This document shows, one piece after another, positions 1 to 9,360 of a stretch of 64,000 bases of DNA. The stretch is from Halapricum hydrolyticum (lineage in GTDB: Archaea; Halobacteriota; Halobacteria; Halobacteriales; Haloarculaceae). The position numbers and the translations under genes were made by a program. A model generated the notes under the pieces. The model saw nothing but the letters and a program-made list of their open reading frames with translations. It had not been told where the DNA came from and made no database searches. The stretch covers positions 434,001 through 498,000 of the forward strand of contig NZ_JAOPKC010000001.1 in NCBI RefSeq assembly GCF_025517535.1. The letters are read 5' to 3'. Numbering within the stretch: the stretch's first letter is position 1; each line of letters opens with the position of its first letter.

Positions 1-1
1 G

Positions 2-988
2 ATCAACGATCCGGAAGACGTCGTAGACGAGATGCTCGATGGAATGGAGGTAGCGTATCCAGACCGACTGCGCCGACTCGACGGGACGAACGTGATGGTA
101 CGGGAAGACGCCCCGGTCGATGGAAAGGTCGCGATCGTCAGCGGCGGAGGATCGGGCCACGAGCCGACACACGCGGGTTACATCGGCGACGGCATGCTCG
201 ACGGCGCGGCCGCGGGCGAGGTATTCACCTCACCGACCGCCGACGAGTTGAGCGAGATGATCCAGGCGACTGATTCGGGTGAAGGCGTCCTCTGCGTGGT
301 GAAAAACTACGAGGGCGACGTGATGAACTTCGAGACGGCCGCCGAGATGGCCGAGATGGAAGGCGTCGAGGACGTCGAACAGGTCGTCGTCAACGACGAT
401 GTCGCCGTCGAGGACTCGCTGTACACCTCCGGCCGTCGGGGCGTCGCCGGGACGATCCTCGTCCACAAGGTCGCCGGTGCCGCCGCCAACCGCGGTGACG
501 ACCTTGAGGAAGTGGCGCGGCTCGCCGAGAAGATGATCGACAACGTCCGAACGATGGGGACGGCCCTGACCTCCTGTGTCACCCCCGAGAAGGGCGAACC
601 GACTTTCGATCTGGGTGACGACGAGATCGAGCTCGGGATCGGGATCCACGGCGAACCCGGAACCGAACGGGTCGACATCATGCCTGCCGACGAGATCGCC
701 GAGGAGCTGACCGGCCAGGTGATCGAGGACCTCGACCCCGACGCAGGTCAGGAAGTCGTCACGATCGTCAACGGCATGGGCGGCACGCCGCTGATGGAAC
801 TGTTCGTCCTCAACCGCAAAGTCCAGGCGTTGATGGACGAGCACGACCTGGAGGTCTGGGACGCGATGGTCGGCGACTACATGACCTCGCTGGACATGAT
901 GGGCGCCTCGATCACGGTGGCGACCGTCGACGACGAACTCAAGGAGTTGCTCGCTGCCGAGGCCGACACGCCCGCGCTCAAGCGCTGA
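2..988 (+). CDS. dhaK: Dihydroxyacetone kinase subunit DhaK, 5' end cut by window edge
   Basis: The frame is open from base 2 (reading INDPEDVVDE before the first ATG at 32), so the true start lies a few codons outside the window. DhaK binds dihydroxyacetone covalently through a histidine so that the DhaL partner can phosphorylate it to DHAP. The family signatures are present: SGGGSGHEPTHAGY near the N-terminus and GIGIHGEPG, which carries the substrate-binding histidine. About 328 codons are visible, close to the usual ~330. No dhaL follows on this strand; the next gene is convergent, so dhaL/dhaM must lie upstream or elsewhere. The role is glycerol/DHA catabolism, common in haloarchaea. Confidence 0.93.
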   Translation: MNDPEDVVDEMLDGMEVAYPDRLRRLDGTNVMVREDAPVDGKVAIVSGGGSGHEPTHAGYIGDGMLDGAAAGEVFTSPTADELSEMIQATDSGEGVLCVVKNYEGDVMNFETAAEMAEMEGVEDVEQVVVNDDVAVEDSLYTSGRRGVAGTILVHKVAGAAANRGDDLEEVARLAEKMIDNVRTMGTALTSCVTPEKGEPTFDLGDDEIELGIGIHGEPGTERVDIMPADEIAEELTGQVIEDLDPDAGQEVVTIVNGMGGTPLMELFVLNRKVQALMDEHDLEVWDAMVGDYMTSLDMMGASITVATVDDELKELLAAEADTPALKR

Positions 989-1059
989 TCAGCCGTCGGG
1001 CCACGCACCGGTGCTGATCGGCGTTCAACTACGTCTCGATTTTTGACGTGCCGAACCGC

Positions 1060-1857
1060 TCACTCGCGGATGCGGACGATCCCGCGCTTGAGCACCCGCT
1101 GGTTCGGAATGATGTGCTCGACATCGTCGCTCTCAACGTGGGTGACAAAGACGTTGATCTCCTGGACGATCCCGCGCGTGCCGTCGATCTCGACCTCGTC
1201 GCCGATCCCGTACGGCTGAGAGAGCAACAGGTAGATGCCGGCAGCACCGGCGGCGAGCAGGTCTTTGAACGCGAGCCCACCGAGAAAGACCAGCCCGAAC
1301 GTATAGACCGCGAGCAACACGAGCAGTGCCGCCGTCGTCACGCCCAGTTGCCCGAGCGCGATGAGCGCGGCGATGTAAAAGATACTGTACTTGACAATCT
1401 CCGGAATGATCGATACTTCAGGGAGTTTGACGCTCTTGAGGCGGTCGCTGACGACGAGTTTGGCCTTGTCGCCGACCACGAGCCCGAGAATGACCGCCAG
1501 CGCGGCGACGAACAGCCGGGGGAGCAGCGTCGTGAACCTGATCCAGAAGAACTCGGTGTCGACGAGTCGCGCGATGTTCAGCGCGACGATCACGCTCAGG
1601 AGATACACCGCAAGCGCCGCCAGTTGCGAGAGGATTCCGACCGTCGAGAGTCCGACGTTGTTGGCGGTGTGTTCGAACAGCGTGCCCTCGACGGCGTCGT
1701 CGATGCCCTGTCGACAGAGGAACCGCTTCGTCCCGCGCCAGACGAGATACCCGGCAATCGCCCCGATAACGAGCACCAGCACGGCCACCGCGACCGCACC
1801 TCGCTCGGAAAACAGTGATCTGATCAGCGTCGGGAGATCAAACTGCTCGAGTACCAT
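1060..1857 (-). CDS. MscS-like mechanosensitive channel, coupled to dacZ
   Basis: This 265-aa membrane protein has four or more hydrophobic segments followed by a short beta domain (residues ~205-265, with YGIGDEVEIDGTRGIVQEI and HIIPNQRVLKRG). That is the MscS pore-helix/beta-domain pattern, without the long C-terminal cage. It probably releases solutes on hypo-osmotic shock. Its ATG shares one base with the TGA of the upstream diadenylate cyclase gene (TGATG), so translation is likely coupled. c-di-AMP controls osmolyte and potassium channels in many organisms, which makes this neighbour a candidate c-di-AMP effector or partner. That link is inferred from gene order only. Confidence 0.85.
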   Translation of the reverse strand: MVLEQFDLPTLIRSLFSERGAVAVAVLVLVIGAIAGYLVWRGTKRFLCRQGIDDAVEGTLFEHTANNVGLSTVGILSQLAALAVYLLSVIVALNIARLVDTEFFWIRFTTLLPRLFVAALAVILGLVVGDKAKLVVSDRLKSVKLPEVSIIPEIVKYSIFYIAALIALGQLGVTTAALLVLLAVYTFGLVFLGGLAFKDLLAAGAAGIYLLLSQPYGIGDEVEIDGTRGIVQEINVFVTHVESDDVEHIIPNQRVLKRGIVRIRE

Positions 1858-2666
1858 CAGTAGTCCTCCGGATCGAGTTCCAGGATCAACTCGCCACTTT
1901 TGAACGCCCGAACGAGCCCGTCGCTCTCGCTGAGAACGAGCGCGATGGCGTTCGTGTCGCGGGTGATCGCCCCGGCTGCCATATGCCGTGCGCCAAGTCC
2001 TTTCGGGATGTCCACGCCCTCAGCAGACGGTTCGAGATAGCGATACGCGGAGACGATCTTCCCCGAGTCGGAGATGACGAACGCACCGTCTAGCCGGGAG
2101 AACTCCTTGAGCATGACGTTGACGATCGGGTCGCCGACGTGGACGTGAGACTTCTCGAAGGGGTTGTAGCTGAGCGGCCGGGACTTGTTCATCACCTTCC
2201 CGGCGTCGCCGACGACGAACAGCGCGCCGACGGGCTTGCCCTTCTGCCCTTTCTTCCCGAGCTCGACCGCCACTTCGAGCACGTCACGCACGACCGACGG
2301 GTCGGGCCGCGAGTCCATGAACAGGTCGTAGACGCCCGAATCGGCGAACGCGCCTGCGCGGACGCGCATCACGGTATCCGCGTCGTCGCTGAAACTCCCC
2401 AGGATACACAGAAGCGTCATCTCCTCTTCGATAGCGTCCTGTCCGAGCGCCCCTTCGACCCCGAAACGGATCCGTTCAGTCGGGTCGCGAAACTCGAGTG
2501 GTAACTCGACGAACACGTCGGCGTCGACCTCGTTTTCGGTCCCGATCACCACGACCGGCGCGTCCGCTTCGGCGAACGTGTTGTACATCGACGAACTCGG
2601 CGAGAACAAACAAACGCCTCCGATATCGTCCGCGAACTCCTCGAGGAAGTTTCCGACAGCAGTCAT
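1857..2666 (-). CDS. dacZ: Diadenylate cyclase DacZ (c-di-AMP synthase)
   Basis: This 269-aa protein has a C-terminal DAC (DisA_N) domain. The catalytic DGA motif is at residues 193-195 (RLDGAFVIS) and the second motif at 225-231 reads GARHMAA, where bacterial enzymes usually have GTRHRAA. The N-terminal ~140 residues are the pyruvate-kinase-like domain typical of archaeal DacZ. The enzyme condenses two ATP to c-di-AMP, and DacZ is essential in Haloferax volcanii. The ATG at 2666 is preceded by an AT-rich stretch at ~2689-2699, compatible with a near-leaderless promoter. The gene forms an operon with the MscS-like gene. Confidence 0.9.
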   Translation of the reverse strand: MTAVGNFLEEFADDIGGVCLFSPSSSMYNTFAEADAPVVVIGTENEVDADVFVELPLEFRDPTERIRFGVEGALGQDAIEEEMTLLCILGSFSDDADTVMRVRAGAFADSGVYDLFMDSRPDPSVVRDVLEVAVELGKKGQKGKPVGALFVVGDAGKVMNKSRPLSYNPFEKSHVHVGDPIVNVMLKEFSRLDGAFVISDSGKIVSAYRYLEPSAEGVDIPKGLGARHMAAGAITRDTNAIALVLSESDGLVRAFKSGELILELDPEDY

Positions 2667-2971
2667 TATCGTACCAACTCAGCCGAGAGAAAAAAGGGTT
2701 GCGGCGTCGTCTGACGTTCGTTCATGATATCTCAGCCTGCAATTCTCCTTCCTGTGATCATACCTATACTTAAATTGACATATGGTTGCCAGTCAAATAT
2801 GGGACAATGTCACACGAGACTATGTGGAATGGTCGCGAACCAGACCCGGAGCAGCCGAAATCGGCCGACAGAAGTGTGGTAAGCTGATTGATATTTGTTT
2901 GTCGAACAGTGACAGTGTCGGCGCCAATGAGGTAAGTATTTCCGGGGCCACTGCCAACTCTCGATGATACG
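2667..2971. other. 305-bp spacer between divergent dacZ and acd
   Basis: This spacer is A+T-richer than its surroundings and holds the promoters of dacZ (minus) and the acetyl-CoA synthetase gene (plus). A possible TATA-like run (TAAGTATT, ~2933-2940) lies ~32-39 nt upstream of the acd ATG. No convincing gene, repeat or RNA was seen here. Confidence 0.5.
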
Positions 2972-5065
2972 ATGGGCAAGCTAGAAACATTGTTCTCACC
3001 GAAACGTGTGGCCGTAATCGGTGCGACGGAGAGTGAAGGGGCCGTCGGGCGCTCCGTCATGGAGAACCTCCTCGACGGGTACGAGGGCGATGTCGTGCCG
3101 ATCAACCCGAACGCCGACGAAGTGTTCGGGCTCGAAAGTTACGACAGTATCGCTGACGTCGAAGGTGTCGACTTCGCCGTCGTCGTCGTGCCGCCACAGA
3201 TCGTCAATACTGTGTTGCGAGAGGCAGGCGAGTCCGGCGTCAAGGACCTGGCCGTGATCACGGCCGGGTTCGGCGAGTCCGGGAGCGAAGGAGCGGCCCG
3301 GGAGCAGGAGATGCAGGAGATCGCCGAGGAATACGACATGAACCTCGTCGGTCCGAACTGCCTCGGCGTCATCTCGACGTCGATCGGCATGAACGCCACG
3401 TTCACCACCAAGTCCGCGCTAGAGGGCTCGATCTCCTTCATGAGCCAGTCGGGCGCGTTCATCTCTGCCGTTCTCGACTGGTCCAGCGATCACAACATCG
3501 GGTTCAACGACGTCGTCTCGCTGGGCAACAAGGCCGTCCTCGACGAGGTCGACTTCATCGAATACTGGGGAGACGATCCCAGCACCGACGTCATCCTCGG
3601 CTATCTGGAGGACATCGAGAACGGCCGAGAGTTCATCGACGCCGCTCGCGAGGTGACCCAGGACACGCCGATCGTGGCAGTCAAATCCGGTCGGACCGAA
3701 GCCGGTGCCTCGGCCGCCTCCTCTCACACTGGAGCGATCGCCGGCAGCGAGCGCGCCTACGAGGCGGGCCTCAAGCAGGCGGGCGTGATCCGCGCCGAGA
3801 GTGTTCAGGAACTGTTCGACTACGCCTCGATCCTGGAGGGGCAGCCCCTGCCCGAGAACGACGAAATCGCGATCGTGACCAACGCCGGCGGTCCGGGCGT
3901 GATGTCGACCGACGCAGTGGGCGATTCGGACCTCCAGATGGCGTCGTTCACCGACGAGACGCTCGAAGCACTCGAGGAGTCGATGCCCGAGGAAGCCAAC
4001 ATCTTCAACCCGGTCGACGTGCTCGGTGACGCGCCGGCCGACCGGTACGAGCAGGCACTCGACATCGTGTTGGACGATCCGAACGTGGGATCGGCGATCG
4101 TCGTTGCCTCGCCCCAGTCGATCGACTTCCGCGATCTCGCGGAGGTCATCGCCGAGAAACAGCAGGAGTACGGCGCTCCGATCGCCGCCAGTCTGATGGG
4201 TGGCGAAACCGCGCGCAACGCAAAGGACATCATCGACGAGGTCGGCGTCCCGACGTACTTTGACCCCGCCCGCGGCGTCAAGAGCCTCGACGCGCTGCGC
4301 CAGTACAGCGAGATCAAATCGACCGACTACGACGTGGCGACCGATTTCGACGTCGACCGCGAGCGCGCCCGCGAGATCCTCGAACGGACCAAAGAGCGCG
4401 AGACGAACAAGCTCGGCATCGAGGCGATGGACCTGCTCGAAGCGTACGGGATCCCCACGCCCGAGGGAACGATCGTCTCGGACAAGGAGGCCGCTGTCAA
4501 GGCCGCCAAGGAGATCGAGGGCAACGTCGTGATGAAGATCGTCAGCCCGGACATCCTCCACAAGTCCGACATCGGTGGCGTCGAGGTCAACGTCCCTGCC
4601 GACGAGGTCGCCTCGACGTACGACAACATCATCAGCCGGGCACGCAACTACCAGCCTGACGCCAACATCCTGGGCGTGCAGGTCCAGGAAATGGCGGATC
4701 TCGACGCCGGGACGGAGACGATCGTCGGCATGAATCGCGACCCCCAGTTCGGGCCGCTGGTCATGTTCGGACTCGGCGGGATCTTCGTCGAAGTCCTGGA
4801 AGACGCGACGTTCCGGGTCGCTCCCGTCAGCGAAGGCGAGGCCAGCGAGATGATCGACGAGATCGACTCGGCACCCCTGCTCCGCGGGGCTCGCGGTCGC
4901 GATCCCGTCGACGAGGCGAGCGTCATCGAGACGATCCAGCGGATCTCGCAGCTCGTGACAGACTTCCCACAGATTCTGGAACTGGACATCAACCCCCTGG
5001 TTGCAACGCCCGACGGCGTCGAAGCCGTCGACATCCGAGCGACGATCGACCACGAAGAACTATAA
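2972..5065 (+). CDS. acd: Acetate--CoA ligase (ADP-forming), fused alpha and beta subunits
   Basis: This 697-aa fusion carries the CoA-binding and ligase-CoA domains (residues ~1-460) followed by an ATP-grasp domain (~480-697, starting around LLEAYGIPTPEG). The phospho-histidine of the alpha part is H252 in SSHTGAIAGS, and the acidic GPNCLGV loop is at 127-133. The enzyme converts acetyl-CoA + ADP + Pi to acetate + ATP and is the main acetate-forming enzyme of haloarchaea during glucose overflow. The full length is typical of the haloarchaeal fusion. The next gene, 24 bp downstream, encodes a phosphotransacetylase-like protein, and the pair is probably co-transcribed. Confidence 0.95.
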   Translation: MGKLETLFSPKRVAVIGATESEGAVGRSVMENLLDGYEGDVVPINPNADEVFGLESYDSIADVEGVDFAVVVVPPQIVNTVLREAGESGVKDLAVITAGFGESGSEGAAREQEMQEIAEEYDMNLVGPNCLGVISTSIGMNATFTTKSALEGSISFMSQSGAFISAVLDWSSDHNIGFNDVVSLGNKAVLDEVDFIEYWGDDPSTDVILGYLEDIENGREFIDAAREVTQDTPIVAVKSGRTEAGASAASSHTGAIAGSERAYEAGLKQAGVIRAESVQELFDYASILEGQPLPENDEIAIVTNAGGPGVMSTDAVGDSDLQMASFTDETLEALEESMPEEANIFNPVDVLGDAPADRYEQALDIVLDDPNVGSAIVVASPQSIDFRDLAEVIAEKQQEYGAPIAASLMGGETARNAKDIIDEVGVPTYFDPARGVKSLDALRQYSEIKSTDYDVATDFDVDRERAREILERTKERETNKLGIEAMDLLEAYGIPTPEGTIVSDKEAAVKAAKEIEGNVVMKIVSPDILHKSDIGGVEVNVPADEVASTYDNIISRARNYQPDANILGVQVQEMADLDAGTETIVGMNRDPQFGPLVMFGLGGIFVEVLEDATFRVAPVSEGEASEMIDEIDSAPLLRGARGRDPVDEASVIETIQRISQLVTDFPQILELDINPLVATPDGVEAVDIRATIDHEEL

Positions 5066-5089
5066 CGATTCCCACACAGGAATTACACT

Positions 5090-6151
5090 ATGGACCCAAT
5101 ACTTGTTACCTCGACCGAAGCGGCGACCGGCAAGACGGCTGTCAGTCTCGGAATCGCGCAGCTAGCCAAGGCAGCAGGCCACAGCGTCGGCTACATGAAG
5201 CCCAAGGGCACGCGCCTGCAGAGCGCGACCGGCAAGACCCGCGACGAGGACCCGATGCTCGCGCGGGAACTGCTGGAGCTCGACGCCGAGATGCACGAAC
5301 TCGAACCCATCGTCTACACGCCGACGTTCATCGAGGAGGCCATCCGCGGTCGCGAGCAGCCCGATGAGCTTCGCGAGCGGATCCTCGAGAACTACGAGAA
5401 GCAGGCAGCGGAGCGCGATTTGATGGTCGTCGAGGGAACGGATCGACTCTCAACGGGTGGGATCGTCGATCTCACTGACCCCGAGATCGCTGAGATGATC
5501 GACGCCAACGTCGTCCTGCTGTCGCGGTACGACGAGGCCGGTGACGTCGACGACATCCTCGCGGCCGCCGAGCAGATCGGCGAGGACTTCGCCGGCGTGC
5601 TGTTCAACGCCGTCCCGAACAGCAAACTCGACCAGCTGACGACCGACGTCGTCCCGTTCCTGGAGAACCGCGGGATCAACGTGCTGGGCGTGATGCCCCG
5701 CGTCCAGGAACTGGCAGGGATGACCGTCGGCGATCTCGCCGAGCGTCTCGGTGCCGAGGTGCTGACGACCGACGTCTCGACGGACGTGTTCATCGAGCGG
5801 ATCACCGTCGGTGCGATGTCCGCGGAGGGCGCACTCACCCAGTTCCGGCGCACCCAGAACGCCGCGATGATCACCGGCGGCGATCGTTCGGAGATCGTCA
5901 CTGCGGCGTTGCAGGCCTCCGGCATCAAGTGTATCATCCTCGGTGGTGGCTTCCGCCCGACCGGTGCGGTCCTCGGAGAGGCCGAAAAGCGCGGCGTCCC
6001 CGTGCTGCTGTTGCAGTCTGACACCCGCATGGCGATCGACCGTGCCGAAGACGTCCTCCAGAGCGGCCCCACCCGCGACCCGAAGACCGTCGAACGGATG
6101 GAGCAACTGCTCGAGGACCACGCCGACGTCGACGTGCTGCTCGAGGAGTAA
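5090..6151 (+). CDS. Phosphotransacetylase-like protein with BioD-like P-loop and DRTGG domain
   Basis: This 353-aa protein has an N-terminal P-loop ATPase fold like dethiobiotin synthetase (TSTEAATGKTAVS, residues 7-19), a middle region with MPRVQELAGMTVGDLAERLGA, and a C-terminal DRTGG domain (AMITGGDRSEIVTAAL, GIKCIILGGG). The catalytic acyltransferase domain of true phosphotransacetylase is missing. In haloarchaea this two-domain protein is regularly encoded next to ADP-forming acetyl-CoA synthetase, as here (24-bp gap). A regulatory or nucleotide-sensing role for acetate metabolism is likely but unproven. Confidence 0.88.
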   Translation: MDPILVTSTEAATGKTAVSLGIAQLAKAAGHSVGYMKPKGTRLQSATGKTRDEDPMLARELLELDAEMHELEPIVYTPTFIEEAIRGREQPDELRERILENYEKQAAERDLMVVEGTDRLSTGGIVDLTDPEIAEMIDANVVLLSRYDEAGDVDDILAAAEQIGEDFAGVLFNAVPNSKLDQLTTDVVPFLENRGINVLGVMPRVQELAGMTVGDLAERLGAEVLTTDVSTDVFIERITVGAMSAEGALTQFRRTQNAAMITGGDRSEIVTAALQASGIKCIILGGGFRPTGAVLGEAEKRGVPVLLLQSDTRMAIDRAEDVLQSGPTRDPKTVERMEQLLEDHADVDVLLEE

Positions 6152-6358
6152 CGCGACGGCCAACTGTTGTCGCCGACCAGACCACGAATTCGTCTTCCCG
6201 AATATCTGCCAGAAGGTACAGCCGCAGTAGCGCCTGGTTCTCGGGTCGTGTCCGCTGTTCTCGGGGCGATCGTTGCGCCTGCCGTCAGTCTTAACCGCGC
6301 CCCCTTCGTCTTGGTAGTATGTACACGACACCCACTGTGGTGGGGCGGTGACGATAGC

Positions 6359-7414
6359 ATGGAACCGACTGTCCTGCACCTTGGCTGGGGATTCCCGCCG
6401 AAGATCACCGGCGGGCTGGACACCGCAATCGCAGAGTTGTTCGAGGTCTTCGAGCGCCGCGGGACCATCGACATGCAACTGGCGCTGCCCGCGGAGTTCG
6501 ACCCCGGCGACCGCGAGAACATCCACGGTATCGAAACGGGGACGGGTGACCTCATCACCCGGGTCAACCGGATGGAAGACGAGTTCGTTCGATTGGCCGC
6601 CGAGGCCGACGCCGTTCACACCAACGACTGGTTCGGCTACCGGCCCGGTGCGACGGCCAGGGAAACGCACGATATTCCCTGGATAACGACGTTTCACTCG
6701 CTGTCGGTCGAGCGCAACCTCGACCCGCCGCGTCAGGAACTCGACGCCGAACGGCGGATCGTCGAGGAAGCCGATCATTTGATCACCGTGAGCAACGTCA
6801 CCCGCGGGCGAATCGCGGATCACTACGACGGTGACGCGCACGTCATCCACAACGGGTTCCCGTCGGTGACGCCGACCGGTCGGGACGTCAAAGCCGAGCT
6901 GGGAATCGACGGCGAAATGCTGTTTTTCGTCGGCCGGCACACCCACCAGAAGGGACTGTCGTACCTGCTCGCCGCTGTCGAGCGGATCAGCCGCGAGGAC
7001 GTCACGCTCGTCGTCGGCGGAACCGGACACCTGACCGACCAGCTCAAGCGCTTTGCCGACGCGCTCGACATCGAAGACCAGATCGAGTTCGTCGGGTACG
7101 TCCCCGAAGAAGAACTGGCCGACTACTACGCCAGCGCGGACCTGTTCGTCTCCCCGTCGCGGGCGGAGCCGTTCGGGATCACGATCGTCGAGGCGCTGTC
7201 GGTGAATACACGCGTCGTCACGACCGATTGCGGTGCGGCCGAGATCCTGCCCGACGACGTGCTCGTGCAGGTGACGCCCGACTCGCGAGCGGTCGCGGGC
7301 GGCATCCAGCGCGGACTCGCGATGGATGCACCGATCGAGTACGAGAAGCGGACCTGGGAAGACGTCGCCGACGATCACGAGGAGTTCTACCGCGGGATCC
7401 TCGACGGCGATTAA
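6359..7414 (+). CDS. GT4-type glycosyltransferase (glycogen-synthase-like)
   Basis: This 351-aa GT-B protein starts MEPTVLHLGWGFPPKITGGLD. The frame is open 64 codons further upstream, but that stretch is not protein-like, and the ATG at 6359 is preceded by GGGGCGGTGA. The KTGGL-like loop binds the sugar nucleotide. GRHTHQKGLSYLL (~residue 192) and the E-x7-E motif in SRAEPFGITIVEAL (~268-281) are the family's donor-site signatures. It transfers a glucosyl or other hexosyl group from a nucleotide sugar. A sugar nucleotidyltransferase gene lies 0.4 kb away on the opposite strand, so a polysaccharide or protein glycan is a reasonable product. The acceptor is unknown. Confidence 0.85.
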   Translation: MEPTVLHLGWGFPPKITGGLDTAIAELFEVFERRGTIDMQLALPAEFDPGDRENIHGIETGTGDLITRVNRMEDEFVRLAAEADAVHTNDWFGYRPGATARETHDIPWITTFHSLSVERNLDPPRQELDAERRIVEEADHLITVSNVTRGRIADHYDGDAHVIHNGFPSVTPTGRDVKAELGIDGEMLFFVGRHTHQKGLSYLLAAVERISREDVTLVVGGTGHLTDQLKRFADALDIEDQIEFVGYVPEEELADYYASADLFVSPSRAEPFGITIVEALSVNTRVVTTDCGAAEILPDDVLVQVTPDSRAVAGGIQRGLAMDAPIEYEKRTWEDVADDHEEFYRGILDGD

Positions 7415-7431
7415 CAGCCACCGATCGCGCT

Positions 7432-7818
7432 CTAGCGGACGACCCGGACGTCCGTCGCAGGTTCGGAATGGACGATTCGGATCCCCTGGGGCGTGACAGA
7501 GCGGCCGTACGTGACTCCGTCCGAGACGGTGTCGTCGCTGGCTTTGGTGTACGGCGACTGCCTGCTGTCGTCGGATCCGCTTTCTTTCTCGCCGTCGTCG
7601 TCACTTGTAGTTGCCGTGCTGTAGGGACTCGTGCTGTAGGGGCTGGTCACGCCCGGTTCGGCGTCGAAGTCCTCGGGCGGGAGATAGATCCGCTCGCCCT
7701 CTTCGGACCGAACGATGACGGCGGCGTCGCGTACCCCTTCGATCGTCAGGATCGTTCGGTCGGCCCTGACCTCGACGTCGAAGGCCATCGTGGGATCGTC
7801 GTCTGTGGAGTCAGTCAT
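7432..7818 (-). CDS. Haloarchaeal hypothetical protein (128 aa)
   Basis: I do not recognise a named family. Residues ~10-55 look like a small beta domain (DVEVRADRTILTIEGVRDAAVIV, then ERIYLPPEDFD). A disordered Ser/Thr/Asp-rich linker follows that includes a repeated SPYST unit, and the tail reads YGRSVTPQGIRIVHSEPATDVRVVR. It has no signal peptide or membrane segment. It lies 6 bp downstream of the sugar nucleotidyltransferase gene and is probably in the same transcript. Confidence 0.7.
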   Translation of the reverse strand: MTDSTDDDPTMAFDVEVRADRTILTIEGVRDAAVIVRSEEGERIYLPPEDFDAEPGVTSPYSTSPYSTATTSDDDGEKESGSDDSRQSPYTKASDDTVSDGVTYGRSVTPQGIRIVHSEPATDVRVVR

Positions 7819-7824
7819 CGGTCG

Positions 7825-8838
7825 TCACTCCGAATCCCGGTTCTGTTCCCACACCCACTCGGCCGGCGGCGACTGGGACTGTGCGAGAGAGGTGTGCGCG
7901 CCGATCTGTGCCTCCGAGAGGTTGACTTCTTCAAGTTCGGTGTTCTCGTCGACGATCGAAGAGTAGATCCGACAGTCCTTGACCCGCGCGTTCGGGAAGA
8001 CGACTGCCCGTTCGAGCGAGGAGTCGATCACCTCCGCGCCTTCCATGATGTGCACGTTCTGTCCGAGGTCGGAATTCTCGACGGTTGCGTCGGGATGAAC
8101 GAGCGTGCCGCCGTCGAGATACCACTCGACGGCGTCGAGATACGCGTCCGGCGTGCCGATATCGAACCAGGCGCCCTCGAAGGAGTAAGCGTAGACGGGA
8201 TCACGGTCGAGCAGCCACTGGATGAACCACCCGGGTTCGTCTGGATTGTTCTCTCCGGAGAGGTAGGTGTCGAACAGTCCGAGCGTCTTGGCGGGGAACG
8301 CGTAGCAAGCGATCGAAACGAGTGTGCTCGGCGGATCGTCGGGCTTCTCCTCGAACGAGACGACGCGGTCACCCTCGACGTCGATCACGCCGTACTGGGT
8401 CGCGCGCTCGAGATTGCCGACGTCGTAGGCGGCGATCGTCGTTCCGTCGTTGTTTTTGAACGTGTCGATAAAGTCCGACAGCGGGAAACTGATGAGGTTG
8501 TCGCCGGCGATCACCAGCGTGTCACTGTCGATCCCCTCGCGTTCGACGAGTTCGCCGAGTGCGCCGACGACGCCGAACTTCTCGTCTTCTTCCCTTGCTT
8601 CTTCGACCGATAGCTGCGGCTTCTCGAAGGACGACGTTTCGATGTATTCCTCGAAGACGTCCTCGAATTCCTCGTTGGTCGACACGTAAACGTCATCGAT
8701 CCGGTCGTCGTCTTCGAAATCTTGAAAGATCCGGTCGATGACCGTCGTCTCCCCGATCGGGAGAAACATCTTCGGACGATTGCGCGTGATCGGCCAGAGC
8801 CTGGTCGCGAACCCACCGGCAAGGACAATTGCGTCCAT
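7825..8838 (-). CDS. Sugar-phosphate nucleotidyltransferase (AglF/glucose-1-phosphate type)
   Basis: This 337-aa protein has an N-terminal nucleotidyltransferase domain with AIVLAGGFATRLWPITRNRPK (residues 3-23, the G-x-G-T-R-x-x-P-T-x-x-x-PK-type NTP-binding loop) and GDN at the metal site. A C-terminal left-handed beta-helix region (HPDATVENSDLGQNVHI onward) follows. It makes a nucleoside-diphosphate sugar from NTP and a sugar-1-phosphate. Relatives include AglF of the haloarchaeal S-layer N-glycosylation pathway, but the exact sugar cannot be told. A TATA-like CATTATG element ~25 nt upstream on the minus strand suggests a leaderless transcript. Confidence 0.88.
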   Translation of the reverse strand: MDAIVLAGGFATRLWPITRNRPKMFLPIGETTVIDRIFQDFEDDDRIDDVYVSTNEEFEDVFEEYIETSSFEKPQLSVEEAREEDEKFGVVGALGELVEREGIDSDTLVIAGDNLISFPLSDFIDTFKNNDGTTIAAYDVGNLERATQYGVIDVEGDRVVSFEEKPDDPPSTLVSIACYAFPAKTLGLFDTYLSGENNPDEPGWFIQWLLDRDPVYAYSFEGAWFDIGTPDAYLDAVEWYLDGGTLVHPDATVENSDLGQNVHIMEGAEVIDSSLERAVVFPNARVKDCRIYSSIVDENTELEEVNLSEAQIGAHTSLAQSQSPPAEWVWEQNRDSE

Positions 8839-8919
8839 AGCCCCACTTCGGTAGCATACATAATGTCTCTTTCCACCAGTGGGATATCTGATAAGAGGCG
8901 GAGTTCGCGATAGTACCGG

Positions 8920-9360
8920 TCACCCGTCGGTACCGAGTTCACCAAGCGCCCACTGAACGATCCGAGCCTGGACGAGCCGCTGGGGTCCGACGTTCTCGCC
9001 ACGCTCGTGGGATCGGAGCGCCTCTTCGGCGTCTGACAGCATCTCTGCTTCCAGCGGTCGCTGGTCGGGCTGGTTCCGCACGTCGTTCAAAAGCGCCTCG
9101 AAGTCCTCCCGCAGATCGAAACTCGCCCGCGCGGCGTTACAGCGCGAGAGCGGTAACACGCCGACGTCGAGGACGAGTTCTTCGATCAGTTCCCAGTCGT
9201 TCGCACAGAAATACATCGACACGTCCCCGACGATGTCTTGCCAGGCGATCGGATCGCTGTGTTTGCACAGTTGAAGCGCGCGCGGCGGGATATCGATCCG
9301 GGCGGTCGTCTCCGGCGAGCCGCACAGACAGCACGGCCGTTCGGTCTTGCCGGTGTACAT
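8920..9360 (-). CDS. Haloarchaeal hypothetical protein with CxxC pairs
   Basis: This 146-aa soluble protein begins MYTGKTERPCCLCGSPE, with a CCxxC knuckle near the N-terminus and further Cys residues in LCKHSD and YFCANDW. That suggests a small zinc- or Fe-S-binding fold. The C-terminal half is helical and charged. I assign no function. It is divergent from tyrS across a 214-bp spacer. Confidence 0.72.
   Translation of the reverse strand: MYTGKTERPCCLCGSPETTARIDIPPRALQLCKHSDPIAWQDIVGDVSMYFCANDWELIEELVLDVGVLPLSRCNAARASFDLREDFEALLNDVRNQPDQRPLEAEMLSDAEEALRSHERGENVGPQRLVQARIVQWALGELGTDG

Noticed and set aside
3419..5053. Long open frame on the minus strand opposite acd (544 codons)
   Set aside because: It mirrors the high-G+C third-position pattern of acd, which is a well-conserved enzyme. 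The translated product is Arg/Asp/Val-rich without any known motif.
6152..6358. Coding sequence in the 207-bp gap before the glycosyltransferase
   Set aside because: The open frame there has no protein-like composition and includes a promoter-like CTTAACC; it is treated as leader/promoter.
5450..7378. Minus-strand 642-codon open frame across the phosphotransacetylase-like and glycosyltransferase genes
   Set aside because: It spans two well-supported genes on the other strand and an intergenic promoter; low-complexity His/Asp/Arg/Val product.
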